Shown piece after piece: positions 1-5,696 of a stretch of 5,696 bases of DNA. Both the position numbers and the translations under genes were made by a program. Source of the DNA: Akkermansia sp. (GTDB lineage: Bacteria > Verrucomicrobiota > Verrucomicrobiia > Verrucomicrobiales > Akkermansiaceae); contig JAIFNK010000331.1 in NCBI GenBank assembly GCA_020047775.1, positions 1 to 5,696 of the forward strand, written 5' to 3'. Every line of letters starts with the position of its first letter. Positions within the stretch are counted from its first letter, which is position 1. Below the pieces are notes generated by a model. That model saw only the letters and a program-made list of their open reading frames with translations, was not told the origin of the DNA and searched no databases.

Positions 1-1082
1 GCATAGACCGACTTCTCGCCGTCCGGCGTCAACGCCGCCGCAGCGGCCATGGCGAATGAAAGGTTGCCGTTCTTGCCGTTGTCCACGAATCCCGCCTCGG
101 GTTTGTTGTCGCCGTAGGGATTGTTGCCACGACCGGCGAAGGGGAAATACTGGGTCAGCACATCGAGCAGGGTGCGCTCCGGGACATTGGCACCGCATTC
201 CTTGGCCAACATCAGGAAGGTGACCACCGCCGTGCCCGCAGCGTTGTGGAGCCCCCCGCCACCGCCGTAGCCGACGGCCGCAGCTTTTCCCTTCTGGGAC
301 CAACCGCCCATGAACTCCGACTTCACTGCCGAGTCCACCCATGTCTGGATCACCGGCAAAGCGACGGGATCACCGGTCCGCAGGTAATACTCACAAAGGG
401 GAATCCCGCCGTAACCCAGGTGCCAGGCATAGGTCGGGGATTTCTTGCCGACCATGCCGTGGACCCATGACTTCACCGGGGCAAGATCCTTCTCCTCGCC
501 TGTGCCCAACAGAAACAACATGCCGATCTGGCCGAACCCCTTCTCGCTGTGCTCTTTGGCGAGGTAGTCGGCGAAGTCGCGGACGATCTTATCGGACTTC
601 GGGCAGTTGAGCGGCCAGGTCGGGCTGTAGGCACCGAGCACCGGGATTTTCACCACCACCTCTTGGGCGGGCGCATCGGCCTTGTCCTTGAGCAGGAAAC
701 GAATCACACCGTCGCCAGCTTCCGCCGCGGTGATGATGCCGCCCAGCTGGATGCGCGGGTCGATGTCCTTGAGCGACTGGCCATTGATACTTTCAATGAT
801 CTGGCCGGTCACGAACTTGCCGGTGGCGGCGGCTGGCGACCCCTCCTCGACCTTGCCCACCTTCATCACGAACACAGGCTGCACCAGCTCGATGCCGATG
901 CCCACCGGGCCGAAGCGACCGACCATCTGCGACGACTTGTCCTCGGCGGGCCGGGACGAGAACAGGGCCGGCTCTTTGTAGAAACTCCCGCTTGCCTTCT
1001 CTTGCGCCGCGCCCAGGCCGCCACAAAATGCGGCAAAGCACAGCACATACCCTATTCCCCACTTCACAGGTCTTGTTTTCAT
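1..1082 (-). CDS. Exported PDZ-domain protein, DUF6288-like, C-terminus cut off by window edge
   Basis: An open frame runs from ATG at 1082 to the left edge without a stop, giving 360 residues plus a partial codon. Residues 1-26 are a Sec-type signal peptide (MKTRPVKWGIGYV..., hydrophobic core, GLGAAQ end), so the product is exported. Residues about 55-135 form a PDZ domain: a GxGIEL strand near 61-66, then VEEGSPAAATGKF (78-90) and GQIIESINGQSL (93-104), the typical PDZ loop and turn. After residue 150 there are helical, Gly-rich repeats (HLGYGGIPLCEYYL, VGYGGGGGLHNAAG, GRGNNPYGDN, NGKNGNLSFAMAAAAAL) that suggest an alpha/alpha-toroid. From memory this resembles the DUF6288 proteins of Verrucomicrobia and Planctomycetes, which have no assigned function. 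No protease triad or other catalytic motif is visible in the part present. It follows the esterase gene by 158 bp on the same strand. The reading frame and PDZ are secure; the family name is less so. Confidence 0.85.
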   Translation of the reverse strand, partial: MKTRPVKWGIGYVLCFAAFCGGLGAAQEKASGSFYKEPALFSSRPAEDKSSQMVGRFGPVGIGIELVQPVFVMKVGKVEEGSPAAATGKFVTGQIIESINGQSLKDIDPRIQLGGIITAAEAGDGVIRFLLKDKADAPAQEVVVKIPVLGAYSPTWPLNCPKSDKIVRDFADYLAKEHSEKGFGQIGMLFLLGTGEEKDLAPVKSWVHGMVGKKSPTYAWHLGYGGIPLCEYYLRTGDPVALPVIQTWVDSAVKSEFMGGWSQKGKAAAVGYGGGGGLHNAAGTAVVTFLMLAKECGANVPERTLLDVLTQYFPFAGRGNNPYGDNKPEAGFVDNGKNGNLSFAMAAAAALTPDGEKSVY

Positions 1083-1085
1083 AAT

Positions 1086-1143
1086 CGTATCCGGATCATG
1101 GGCGGCACTCCCCAATCGGCTGGCCGGCCATGGCCCGGATACG
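1086..1143 (-). promoter_or_regulatory. Inverted repeat in the leader of the PDZ-protein gene
   Basis: The 158-bp gap 1083-1240 holds a perfect 9-bp inverted repeat: CGTATCCGG at 1135-1143 and CCGGATACG at 1086-1094 when read on the minus strand, 40 nt apart. The second arm ends only three bases before the ATG at 1082. A self-complementary GGCCATGGCC (1126-1135) abuts the first arm, and TGGCCGGCCA (1121-1130) overlaps it. If transcribed, the fold would cover the ribosome-binding region. No Shine-Dalgarno, recognisable promoter or T-run terminator is seen in this gap. It could be a leader structure, a protein-binding site, or chance in GC-rich DNA. Confidence 0.3.
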
Positions 1144-1240
1144 GTCGATGCCGCGCCGAACTTGCAGGCAATGTGCCGGGTGGAAAACCGACATTCAATA
1201 CCCCGGACAAAGCCTCCTGGCGTGAACGGGTGAAGTTTCT

Positions 1241-1975
1241 TCAGGGCTGCTTCAGTGCCTCTGAAATTTTCTCCGCGACTTGAGCTGCTAATTTCGCGGA
1301 GCCTTCGATGGTGAAATGAACATCACCGGGCTTGGTGAATATGGCGGGTGGAAACGCTTTGCTGGAGGCGTGGAGATCGTTAACGGGGATCTGGTGACGC
1401 GCCATGACCCGCGCGGCGATGGCGTTGTATTTGGCGTCGTCGCCGACGAAACGTCCCACCTCGCCTTCGGGCACGACGGTGGTGCTGGCCCAGACGAGCC
1501 TGGCACCGGTGGCTTTGAGTGTTTCTACCAGTTTCTCCAGATTGCGTTCATAGTCCGCGGGCGGAGGTGATAGTTTCCCCTTCACCTTGTCCCGGTTTCC
1601 TTGTTCCTTCGATTCCGGGTGGCGGTAGCAAAGATCCCACAAGCCCCAGTTGAAATGGATGACATCCCAGCGGTTTCCACCGAGATATTGGTTCAACTTC
1701 GCCAATCCCATCGTCGTGTCGCCACAGTTGTCCGGCTGCCGACCATCGGGCCGCATCGGCCGAAACACATTCGCCTTGCCGCGCAGCAGCTCACGCACGG
1801 GCAGCGTATAACCGATTGAAATCGAGTCGCCGAGAATCAACACGTTAGGAAGCTTCGGGTCAGCCTGCGCTTCCCACTTGCCGCGGAGATCTTCAGTCGG
1901 AGTGAAGGGCGCGGCGGCCCAGGCCAGGCCGGCAAAACAACAGAAGATCAGACCGAGAAAAGATCTTGTGATCAT
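1241..1975 (-). CDS. Exported SGNH/GDSL-family hydrolase (probable carbohydrate esterase)
   Basis: This 244-residue protein starts with a Sec signal peptide (residues 1-20, cleavage likely after AGLAWA). It is complete and of usual size for a single-domain SGNH hydrolase. Block I is NVLILGDSISIGY (44-56), with Ser51 the expected nucleophile. NCGDTTMGL (83-91) supplies the Gly of block II. IHFNWGLWDL (106-115) supplies Asn109 of block III in a variant context. GDVHFT (217-222) gives the catalytic Asp218/His220 pair of block V. Family knowledge predicts ester hydrolysis, typically removal of acetyl or other acyl groups from glycans; the substrate here is not readable. The closest type I recall is the SGNH esterase group found beside sulfatases and glycosidases in Planctomycetes and Verrucomicrobia. 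The gene starts 55 bp after the glycosidase stop with no terminator between, so the two are probably co-transcribed. No clear Shine-Dalgarno precedes the ATG; the start is supported by the signal peptide. Confidence 0.92.
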   Translation of the reverse strand: MITRSFLGLIFCCFAGLAWAAAPFTPTEDLRGKWEAQADPKLPNVLILGDSISIGYTLPVRELLRGKANVFRPMRPDGRQPDNCGDTTMGLAKLNQYLGGNRWDVIHFNWGLWDLCYRHPESKEQGNRDKVKGKLSPPPADYERNLEKLVETLKATGARLVWASTTVVPEGEVGRFVGDDAKYNAIAARVMARHQIPVNDLHASSKAFPPAIFTKPGDVHFTIEGSAKLAAQVAEKISEALKQP

Positions 1976-2030
1976 TCGATGAAGTAAATGAAGTTTCGGA
2001 GTTGGATCGTCGGGTTGTAGACTGCCGATT

Positions 2031-4586
2031 TCAGGAAAGGGTCAGGACATCCCCCTGCCGCAGTTCAAGATTTCGGATTTCGGCGTCCTTGCCATTGAGC
2101 AATGCCTTCGGCTGGCGCCCCTTGAAGAGAGCGAGATCGAGTTGATTGAGGGTGAGCGTGCCATGGGTGATGGTGAGTGTGGCCTTGCCGTCCTTTTGAT
2201 CGTAAGTGCCCCATGCCTTGCTCGTGGTGAAGGGCGCGCGGAAGTGGTCTTTCTGAATGACCGGATCAAAGGTCAGACGTCCTTTGGCCTGATCAAACCC
2301 GAAGCCGCAGACGGCGAGGAAAACGGCGTAGGAGGCGCCGGCGCGGGCATAGTGGTCGGAGCACTCGATTTCGTTATAAGGATTGCGGCCGCGGCCGGCC
2401 GAGTAGCGGTCGTGGATCGCGCGGGTGACGGCGAGTCCGTCTTGGACGAGGTCGTCATCGCGCTCGGCGACCATGTGGGCGGCGGCTTGATATTCGAATC
2501 CGGTCATGAACTCGTTGAAGTAGGCGTATTGCCAGTGTTTTTTAAAATCCGGCTTCAGTCCGCCCTTGGGCCAGGTGCACATCAGGAGGCCGGAATCGCC
2601 TGCGGTGGCGTAGTGGCGGCCTTCCTTGAATCCCTGGCGAAACGAACTGTATTCCGGCACAAAGTTATATTTCCACAAAGCCCGCAAGGCGGACTTCTGG
2701 TGGTCCGCCTGATAGATCCGGCCGAGGCCGACTTGGTTGGCCCAGAACTGGCCCATCACCTGGTCGATATAACAACCTTCGCCAACCCCGATGGCCTTGG
2801 CATGGTCGGGATCTTCAATTTGCACGTAAAACTCGCCGTTGAAGAGCGTGGCGATGTTTTTCGCGCCTTTTTGGTAGATATCACTGACGGTAGCGGCGAA
2901 TTTTTCATCACCCATGGCAAGCGCGAGTTCCTCTCCGGCGCGCAGCGAGGCGAGATACATCGAGCAGAGAACGTGCACCTTGCCATACCATTCGGCATCG
3001 AGCGTGTTGTGCTGCATGCCGTCTAACAACCCATCAAGACCACCCCGCTTGTCGGCAGCGTCGAAGTCGATGAGGTATTGCAGGGCCTTGCGGGTGGCGG
3101 GCCAGACGCGTTTGAGGTAGCCGGGGTCGTCACTGAGTTGGTGGTCGCGCAGGGTGCGCAGGATATAGGACGTCTGGGCATCGATGGCCGTTGTTTTGCT
3201 GTTGCTGCCGCGGAAGCGGATCGAGCCGTCCGGATTCTGGGCGATGCCGTAATCGGTGACCTCGCGGAGATTGCGCTCGATTTCCGGAAACAGGCGGGCG
3301 TGGCCTTGGGAGTATTCCCAGACATGGCCGCAGGTTCCCGGGCAGCAACCGATGCCCTCCCAAGCCCAGAACCGGTCGTTTTCGAGGATGACGCAGGTCT
3401 CGGTCTGGAGTGTGTTAGTGGTGAGGATCGTGCGGTCGAGCAGCCATTGCGGGAGGGTCGAGTCATTCCAGGTAGCGACCCATTTGCGGGTGGATTGGCA
3501 GAGATCATCCTGGCACGAGGCGAAGTGGGCGAGCACGGCACGGGCGTCGGGGAAACGCTTGGCGTAGTGGCGCCGGACTATGCCGAGGGCGAGCTTGGGC
3601 GAGAGGTTGGGGAAGTGCCAGGCGATGGCAAAACGGAGGGTGGTTTTGCCGCCCGCCGGAATGGTGGCGGAGACGCGGACGGAGTTGTCGGCGGGGTCGG
3701 CCTTGGCACCCGCCGGGACGAGAGCGGCGATGGCCATCGAGCCATCATCCGGAGCGGGAGCGGAACTGTCCGTGATGCGGAGACCGTGAAACAGGCCGGT
3801 GGTGGATTTTTCGGCGATGGCTTCCGTGAAGCGCAGGGCCTCGCGTTTTGAGAATTGTCCGGCGGGATTGTTGAGATAGGCGTTCAGGGTGATTTCCGCG
3901 GCCTCGGCAGTGGGGTTTCCGATCGTGTATTCCAAAACCGTTAGGGGCAATGAAGACGCTTTGAGGTCGAGAGGAATGAAAGGACTGAAGGCATCGAGAC
4001 GCACCTTAAGCGGTGTCTTGGAGCTGGCATAGTCCACCGTGCCGACCGGCCAGCGACCGGTGAAAGAAACGGTTTCCCAAGCGGATGCGTCGAGCGGGTG
4101 ATCGGTACCCTTGTGGGTGAGCGAGAACCGGGCGTGCACGCCGTTTTGGTGATTCGCGGCGCGCGGGGGCAGGAGGAAGTTCGCCCCATCGCGTTCACGA
4201 GGCTGGCGGCCTTGGATGGTTTCCAAGCCTACCGGAGATCGGGCTTCTTTGTTAGGAACCACGCCTTCGTGGTGTTGATTAAAGACGTCCCAAACCCACA
4301 ACCGGCCATCGCCGGAAAGATAAACAGTGCCGCAGGCGATGCCGCCAACAGTCATGCCGATCAAGTCGAGGTCACAGTCCGTCTTGCGGTATTGGATCCC
4401 GGCATCGAGCTGGTGGCCGCGCGTGGTGAGCGAGGCGAGCCAGTCGGCGGAGAGCCCTTTGTCGCGGGGCACGAATTTGGCGTAAAGCATGGCGCTCGGA
4501 TCCTCCGCCGCTTGTGAGCGCTGGAAGGAAAAACCGAGTCCGGCACCGGCCAGGCTGCTGAGACGGAGGAACGGGCGACGTTTCAT
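2031..4586 (-). CDS. Tat-exported GH116-family glycoside hydrolase (beta-glucosidase/beta-xylosidase type)
   Basis: This 851-residue protein resembles bacterial relatives of non-lysosomal glucosylceramidase GBA2 (GH116), which are retaining beta-glucosidases or beta-xylosidases. The N-terminus carries a twin-arginine motif (RRPFLRLS, 3-10), a hydrophobic stretch and a likely cleavage near SQA/AE (27), pointing to export in folded form. Residues about 70-330 are the N-terminal beta-sandwich, opening with IGMTVGGIACGTVYL. Residues about 375-765 are the (alpha/alpha)6 catalytic barrel. FWAWEGIG places the nucleophile at Glu410, QHNTLDAEWYG (525-535) places the acid/base at Asp530, and NEIECSDHYAR (738-748) gives Glu739 and Arg748, matching substrate-binding residues of the characterised GH116 enzymes as I remember them. 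Residues about 765-851 form a beta-rich tail. The length fits the family. The protein has 13 cysteines, three of them (414, 415, 419) just after the nucleophile. MKRR at 4586 is the natural start although no Shine-Dalgarno is visible. The exact glycan is unknown. Confidence 0.9.
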   Translation of the reverse strand: MKRRPFLRLSSLAGAGLGFSFQRSQAAEDPSAMLYAKFVPRDKGLSADWLASLTTRGHQLDAGIQYRKTDCDLDLIGMTVGGIACGTVYLSGDGRLWVWDVFNQHHEGVVPNKEARSPVGLETIQGRQPRERDGANFLLPPRAANHQNGVHARFSLTHKGTDHPLDASAWETVSFTGRWPVGTVDYASSKTPLKVRLDAFSPFIPLDLKASSLPLTVLEYTIGNPTAEAAEITLNAYLNNPAGQFSKREALRFTEAIAEKSTTGLFHGLRITDSSAPAPDDGSMAIAALVPAGAKADPADNSVRVSATIPAGGKTTLRFAIAWHFPNLSPKLALGIVRRHYAKRFPDARAVLAHFASCQDDLCQSTRKWVATWNDSTLPQWLLDRTILTTNTLQTETCVILENDRFWAWEGIGCCPGTCGHVWEYSQGHARLFPEIERNLREVTDYGIAQNPDGSIRFRGSNSKTTAIDAQTSYILRTLRDHQLSDDPGYLKRVWPATRKALQYLIDFDAADKRGGLDGLLDGMQHNTLDAEWYGKVHVLCSMYLASLRAGEELALAMGDEKFAATVSDIYQKGAKNIATLFNGEFYVQIEDPDHAKAIGVGEGCYIDQVMGQFWANQVGLGRIYQADHQKSALRALWKYNFVPEYSSFRQGFKEGRHYATAGDSGLLMCTWPKGGLKPDFKKHWQYAYFNEFMTGFEYQAAAHMVAERDDDLVQDGLAVTRAIHDRYSAGRGRNPYNEIECSDHYARAGASYAVFLAVCGFGFDQAKGRLTFDPVIQKDHFRAPFTTSKAWGTYDQKDGKATLTITHGTLTLNQLDLALFKGRQPKALLNGKDAEIRNLELRQGDVLTLS

Positions 4587-4609
4587 GGGGATGGTCTATG
4601 AAGAGGCTG

Positions 4610-4639
4610 GTCATAAGTCCAATTCCGAGTTTCAAGCAA
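4610..4639 (-). promoter_or_regulatory. Weak sigma70-like promoter candidate for the glycosidase gene
   Basis: On the minus strand TTGCTT (4639-4634) and TATGAC (4615-4610) are separated by 18 bp, in the right place just after the upstream terminator hairpin. Transcription would start close to 4603, leaving a leader of about 17 nt, which fits the absence of a Shine-Dalgarno before the ATG at 4586. Both boxes depart from consensus, so this is only a candidate. Confidence 0.2.
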
Positions 4640-4642
4640 TCA

Positions 4643-4659
4643 GGTCTTTAACGAAGACC
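4643..4659. repeat. Small inverted repeat upstream of the glycosidase gene
   Basis: GGTCTT (4643-4648) and AAGACC (4654-4659) are perfect 6-bp arms around a 5-nt centre, just upstream of the candidate -35 box. No T-run follows on either strand, so it is not an intrinsic terminator. Its position would suit an operator, but an inverted repeat this short is readily expected by chance. Confidence 0.2.
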
Positions 4660-4685
4660 GCTCTCTTCTTTCGTCATTCCGACGG

Positions 4686-4716
4686 AAAAGCCCGGAGCGA
4701 CGATGCGCTCCGGGCT
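4686..4716 (-). terminator. Intrinsic terminator-like hairpin after the barrel-protein gene
   Basis: On the minus strand AGCCCGGAGCG (4716-4706) pairs perfectly with CGCTCCGGGCT (4699-4689) around a 6-nt loop. This is an 11-bp GC-rich stem whose last base begins a short TTTT run (4689-4686). It lies 29 nt past the barrel-protein stop codon and about 100 nt before the glycosidase start, exactly where a terminator between the two units is expected. The T-run is short, so termination may be partial. The opposite strand has no T-run after the stem. Confidence 0.7.
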
Positions 4717-4745
4717 CCTACACATTTCAACCTTCCACTTTCAAA

Positions 4746-5696
4746 TCAGAATTTCCAAACCAGATCGACGGTCACACGGGACTCCATGAGACTGTCTTCC
4801 TCGTTGGTGATCGGGATTTCATAAGCGGCACCCACGTCGATGCTGTCGGTGATGCGCGAGCGGAAGCCGAACGCAGCGGAGGCGAAATCACGGTTATCGT
4901 CGGAATTGACGGCACCGATGTTGAAAAGGTCGCCACCTTCGAACTTGGCCACGGCGGGAACCGCTCCTCCGACTTGCGAAGGGTAGTTGCCCGAGCCGTT
5001 TCCAGAGTCGATCACGTGGAACCAGTTCACTTCTACCAGCGGGATGAACCACGAGCAGACTTCATAACTGACGTGGGCGCTGAGCCAACCTTCGGTGGAC
5101 TGCTGGTCGGAGAACGGGATTTGAAATCCGAGTCCGCCGGCGAACTGCCAGCAATCGACGAGTTTCAGGCCGGAGATCATGAGATTGACCGCGCCATCGC
5201 CTTCGCCTTGGAAAACATCGCTGTTACCGGTGGGAATTTCGAAGGTCATGGTGCCGCTGAGGGCGGTTTGGGCGACGGGATCGAGAATGAACGCGTATTT
5301 CACGCCCGCGCCGAGATTTGCCCAGCCACTTTCTTTACTGAGCGTCGAGTCGGGGCGCATTTCGACGAAGCCGTCCTTGGATGCGACGATGGATAACCGC
5401 TCATTGACCGCGAATTCCGCCTGCAGGGCGTAGAGTTCCACATGGCCACCGACACTCACCGGGCCAAGCGTGGTGTTGAGTTGATCCGGCAGGGAGTGAT
5501 AGGCGAAAATCGGATGCACGTTGGTGGTGGGCAGCGCGAGGTCGAAGAGTGTGGGATTACTGATCGGGCGGCGGGCCTGGGCAAATCCGTCGCTGGAAGC
5601 GACGGGAGCAGGGGTGGTCATGTCGGTGACGGTGGAACCGGCAAAGACGAACGAACTGAGAAGCCCGAAGGCACCGAGTGCACTGATGGATTGTTT
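4746..5696 (-). CDS. Outer-membrane beta-barrel protein, start codon just beyond the right edge
   Basis: The frame is open from the right edge to the TGA at 4748-4746 (316 residues visible). The first visible residues, KQSISALGAFGLLSSFVFAG, are a Sec signal peptide with cleavage likely after FVFA (19). The real start therefore lies a few codons outside the window, and the Met at 5621 is internal to the mature protein. After a short linker and a conserved-looking segment (NPTLFDLALP, 47-56; HPIFAYHSLP, 61-70), the rest alternates polar and hydrophobic residues in amphipathic strands: about 83-97, 100-113, 124-138, 143-156, 168-178, 182-194, 203-213, 216-228, 272-282, 286-296. It ends with VTVDLVWKF, and a C-terminal aromatic is the usual signal for outer-membrane barrel assembly. 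I recall similar barrels being annotated as transporter or MetA-pathway phenol-degradation-like outer-membrane proteins, but no substrate can be read here. Two Cys (182, 214) could form a disulphide. A terminator hairpin follows the gene. Confidence 0.8.
   Translation of the reverse strand, partial: KQSISALGAFGLLSSFVFAGSTVTDMTTPAPVASSDGFAQARRPISNPTLFDLALPTTNVHPIFAYHSLPDQLNTTLGPVSVGGHVELYALQAEFAVNERLSIVASKDGFVEMRPDSTLSKESGWANLGAGVKYAFILDPVAQTALSGTMTFEIPTGNSDVFQGEGDGAVNLMISGLKLVDCWQFAGGLGFQIPFSDQQSTEGWLSAHVSYEVCSWFIPLVEVNWFHVIDSGNGSGNYPSQVGGAVPAVAKFEGGDLFNIGAVNSDDNRDFASAAFGFRSRITDSIDVGAAYEIPITNEEDSLMESRVTVDLVWKF

Noticed and set aside
549..1283. 244-codon open frame on the plus strand
   Set aside because: It is codon-aligned antisense to the PDZ-protein gene. 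Its stops would need TTA, CTA or TCA codons in the sense gene, which are rare in GC-rich genes. The sense frame has a signal peptide and PDZ motifs; the antisense product shows no recognisable family.
1976..2030. Possible promoter or terminator between glycosidase and esterase
   Set aside because: No stem-loop with a T-run and no convincing -35/-10 pair is present in these 55 bp, so read-through is the simpler view.
2142..3026. 294-codon open frame on the plus strand
   Set aside because: It is codon-aligned antisense to the GH116 gene, with the same codon-bias explanation. The product is a low-complexity Gly/Ala/Val-rich sequence with no motif, while the sense strand holds catalytic residues.
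3023..3541. 172-codon frame on the minus strand inside the glycosidase gene
   Set aside because: This is an out-of-frame overlap, with a product rich in Pro, Ser, Arg and Ala, as expected from a shifted GC-rich gene. The GH116 frame is intact throughout, so it is not evidence of a frameshift.
3078..3851. 257-codon open frame on the plus strand
   Set aside because: It is another codon-aligned shadow of the GH116 gene, including the region of Glu410. Its composition is biased and it lacks any domain.
4489..4824. 111-codon plus-strand frame across the gap before the glycosidase
   Set aside because: It overlaps the starts and ends of two well-supported minus-strand genes and the terminator hairpin. 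The translation has no recognisable motif and there is no ribosome-binding site.
4974..5396. 140-codon open frame on the plus strand
   Set aside because: It is codon-aligned antisense to the barrel-protein gene and has no recognisable features.
1..5696. Defence system, mobile element or CRISPR array
   Set aside because: No direct-repeat array, transposase or integrase motif, nuclease, toxin pair or tRNA attachment site is visible. Gene content and composition look uniform across the window.

Overview
This is a GC-rich window, roughly 60% G+C by eye. Every gene I can support lies on the minus strand, so transcription runs from the right edge to the left. The gene families suggest the Planctomycetes-Verrucomicrobia-Chlamydiae group, most likely a free-living verrucomicrobium. 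They comprise a twin-arginine-exported GH116-type glycosidase, an exported SGNH/GDSL esterase of the kind common beside carbohydrate genes in those phyla, a PDZ protein resembling the DUF6288 type, and an outer-membrane barrel ending in Phe. None of the starts inside the window has a convincing Shine-Dalgarno sequence. The taxonomic call is inference from recalled family distribution, not from a marker gene.

Layout in the direction of transcription: (1) 5696-4746 is an outer-membrane beta-barrel protein. Its first codons lie beyond the right edge, and the internal Met at 5621 is not its start. (2) An 11-bp GC-rich hairpin followed by TTTT (4716-4686) looks like its terminator. (3) A short gap with a weak promoter candidate and a small inverted repeat leads to (4) an 851-residue GH116 family glycoside hydrolase at 4586-2031 with a Tat signal. 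(5) After only 55 bp comes a 244-residue exported SGNH/GDSL hydrolase at 1975-1241. (6) After a 158-bp gap containing a 9-bp inverted repeat that reaches the start codon comes (7) the first 360 residues of an exported PDZ protein, starting at 1082 and running off the left edge.

The glycosidase and esterase look co-transcribed. Both carry export signals, so a reasonable inference is that one removes acyl groups and the other cleaves beta-glucosidic or beta-xylosidic bonds of a plant or algal glycan or glycoside outside the cytoplasm. The barrel protein could admit substrates, but the terminator separates it from the glycosidase and its role is not shown. The PDZ protein has no known function.

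I see no RNA genes, CRISPR array, insertion sequence, attachment site or phage gene. The window reads as a small carbohydrate-active locus and not as a clearly new system. The points most worth following up are the unusual cysteine cluster next to the GH116 nucleophile and the PDZ protein of unknown function.
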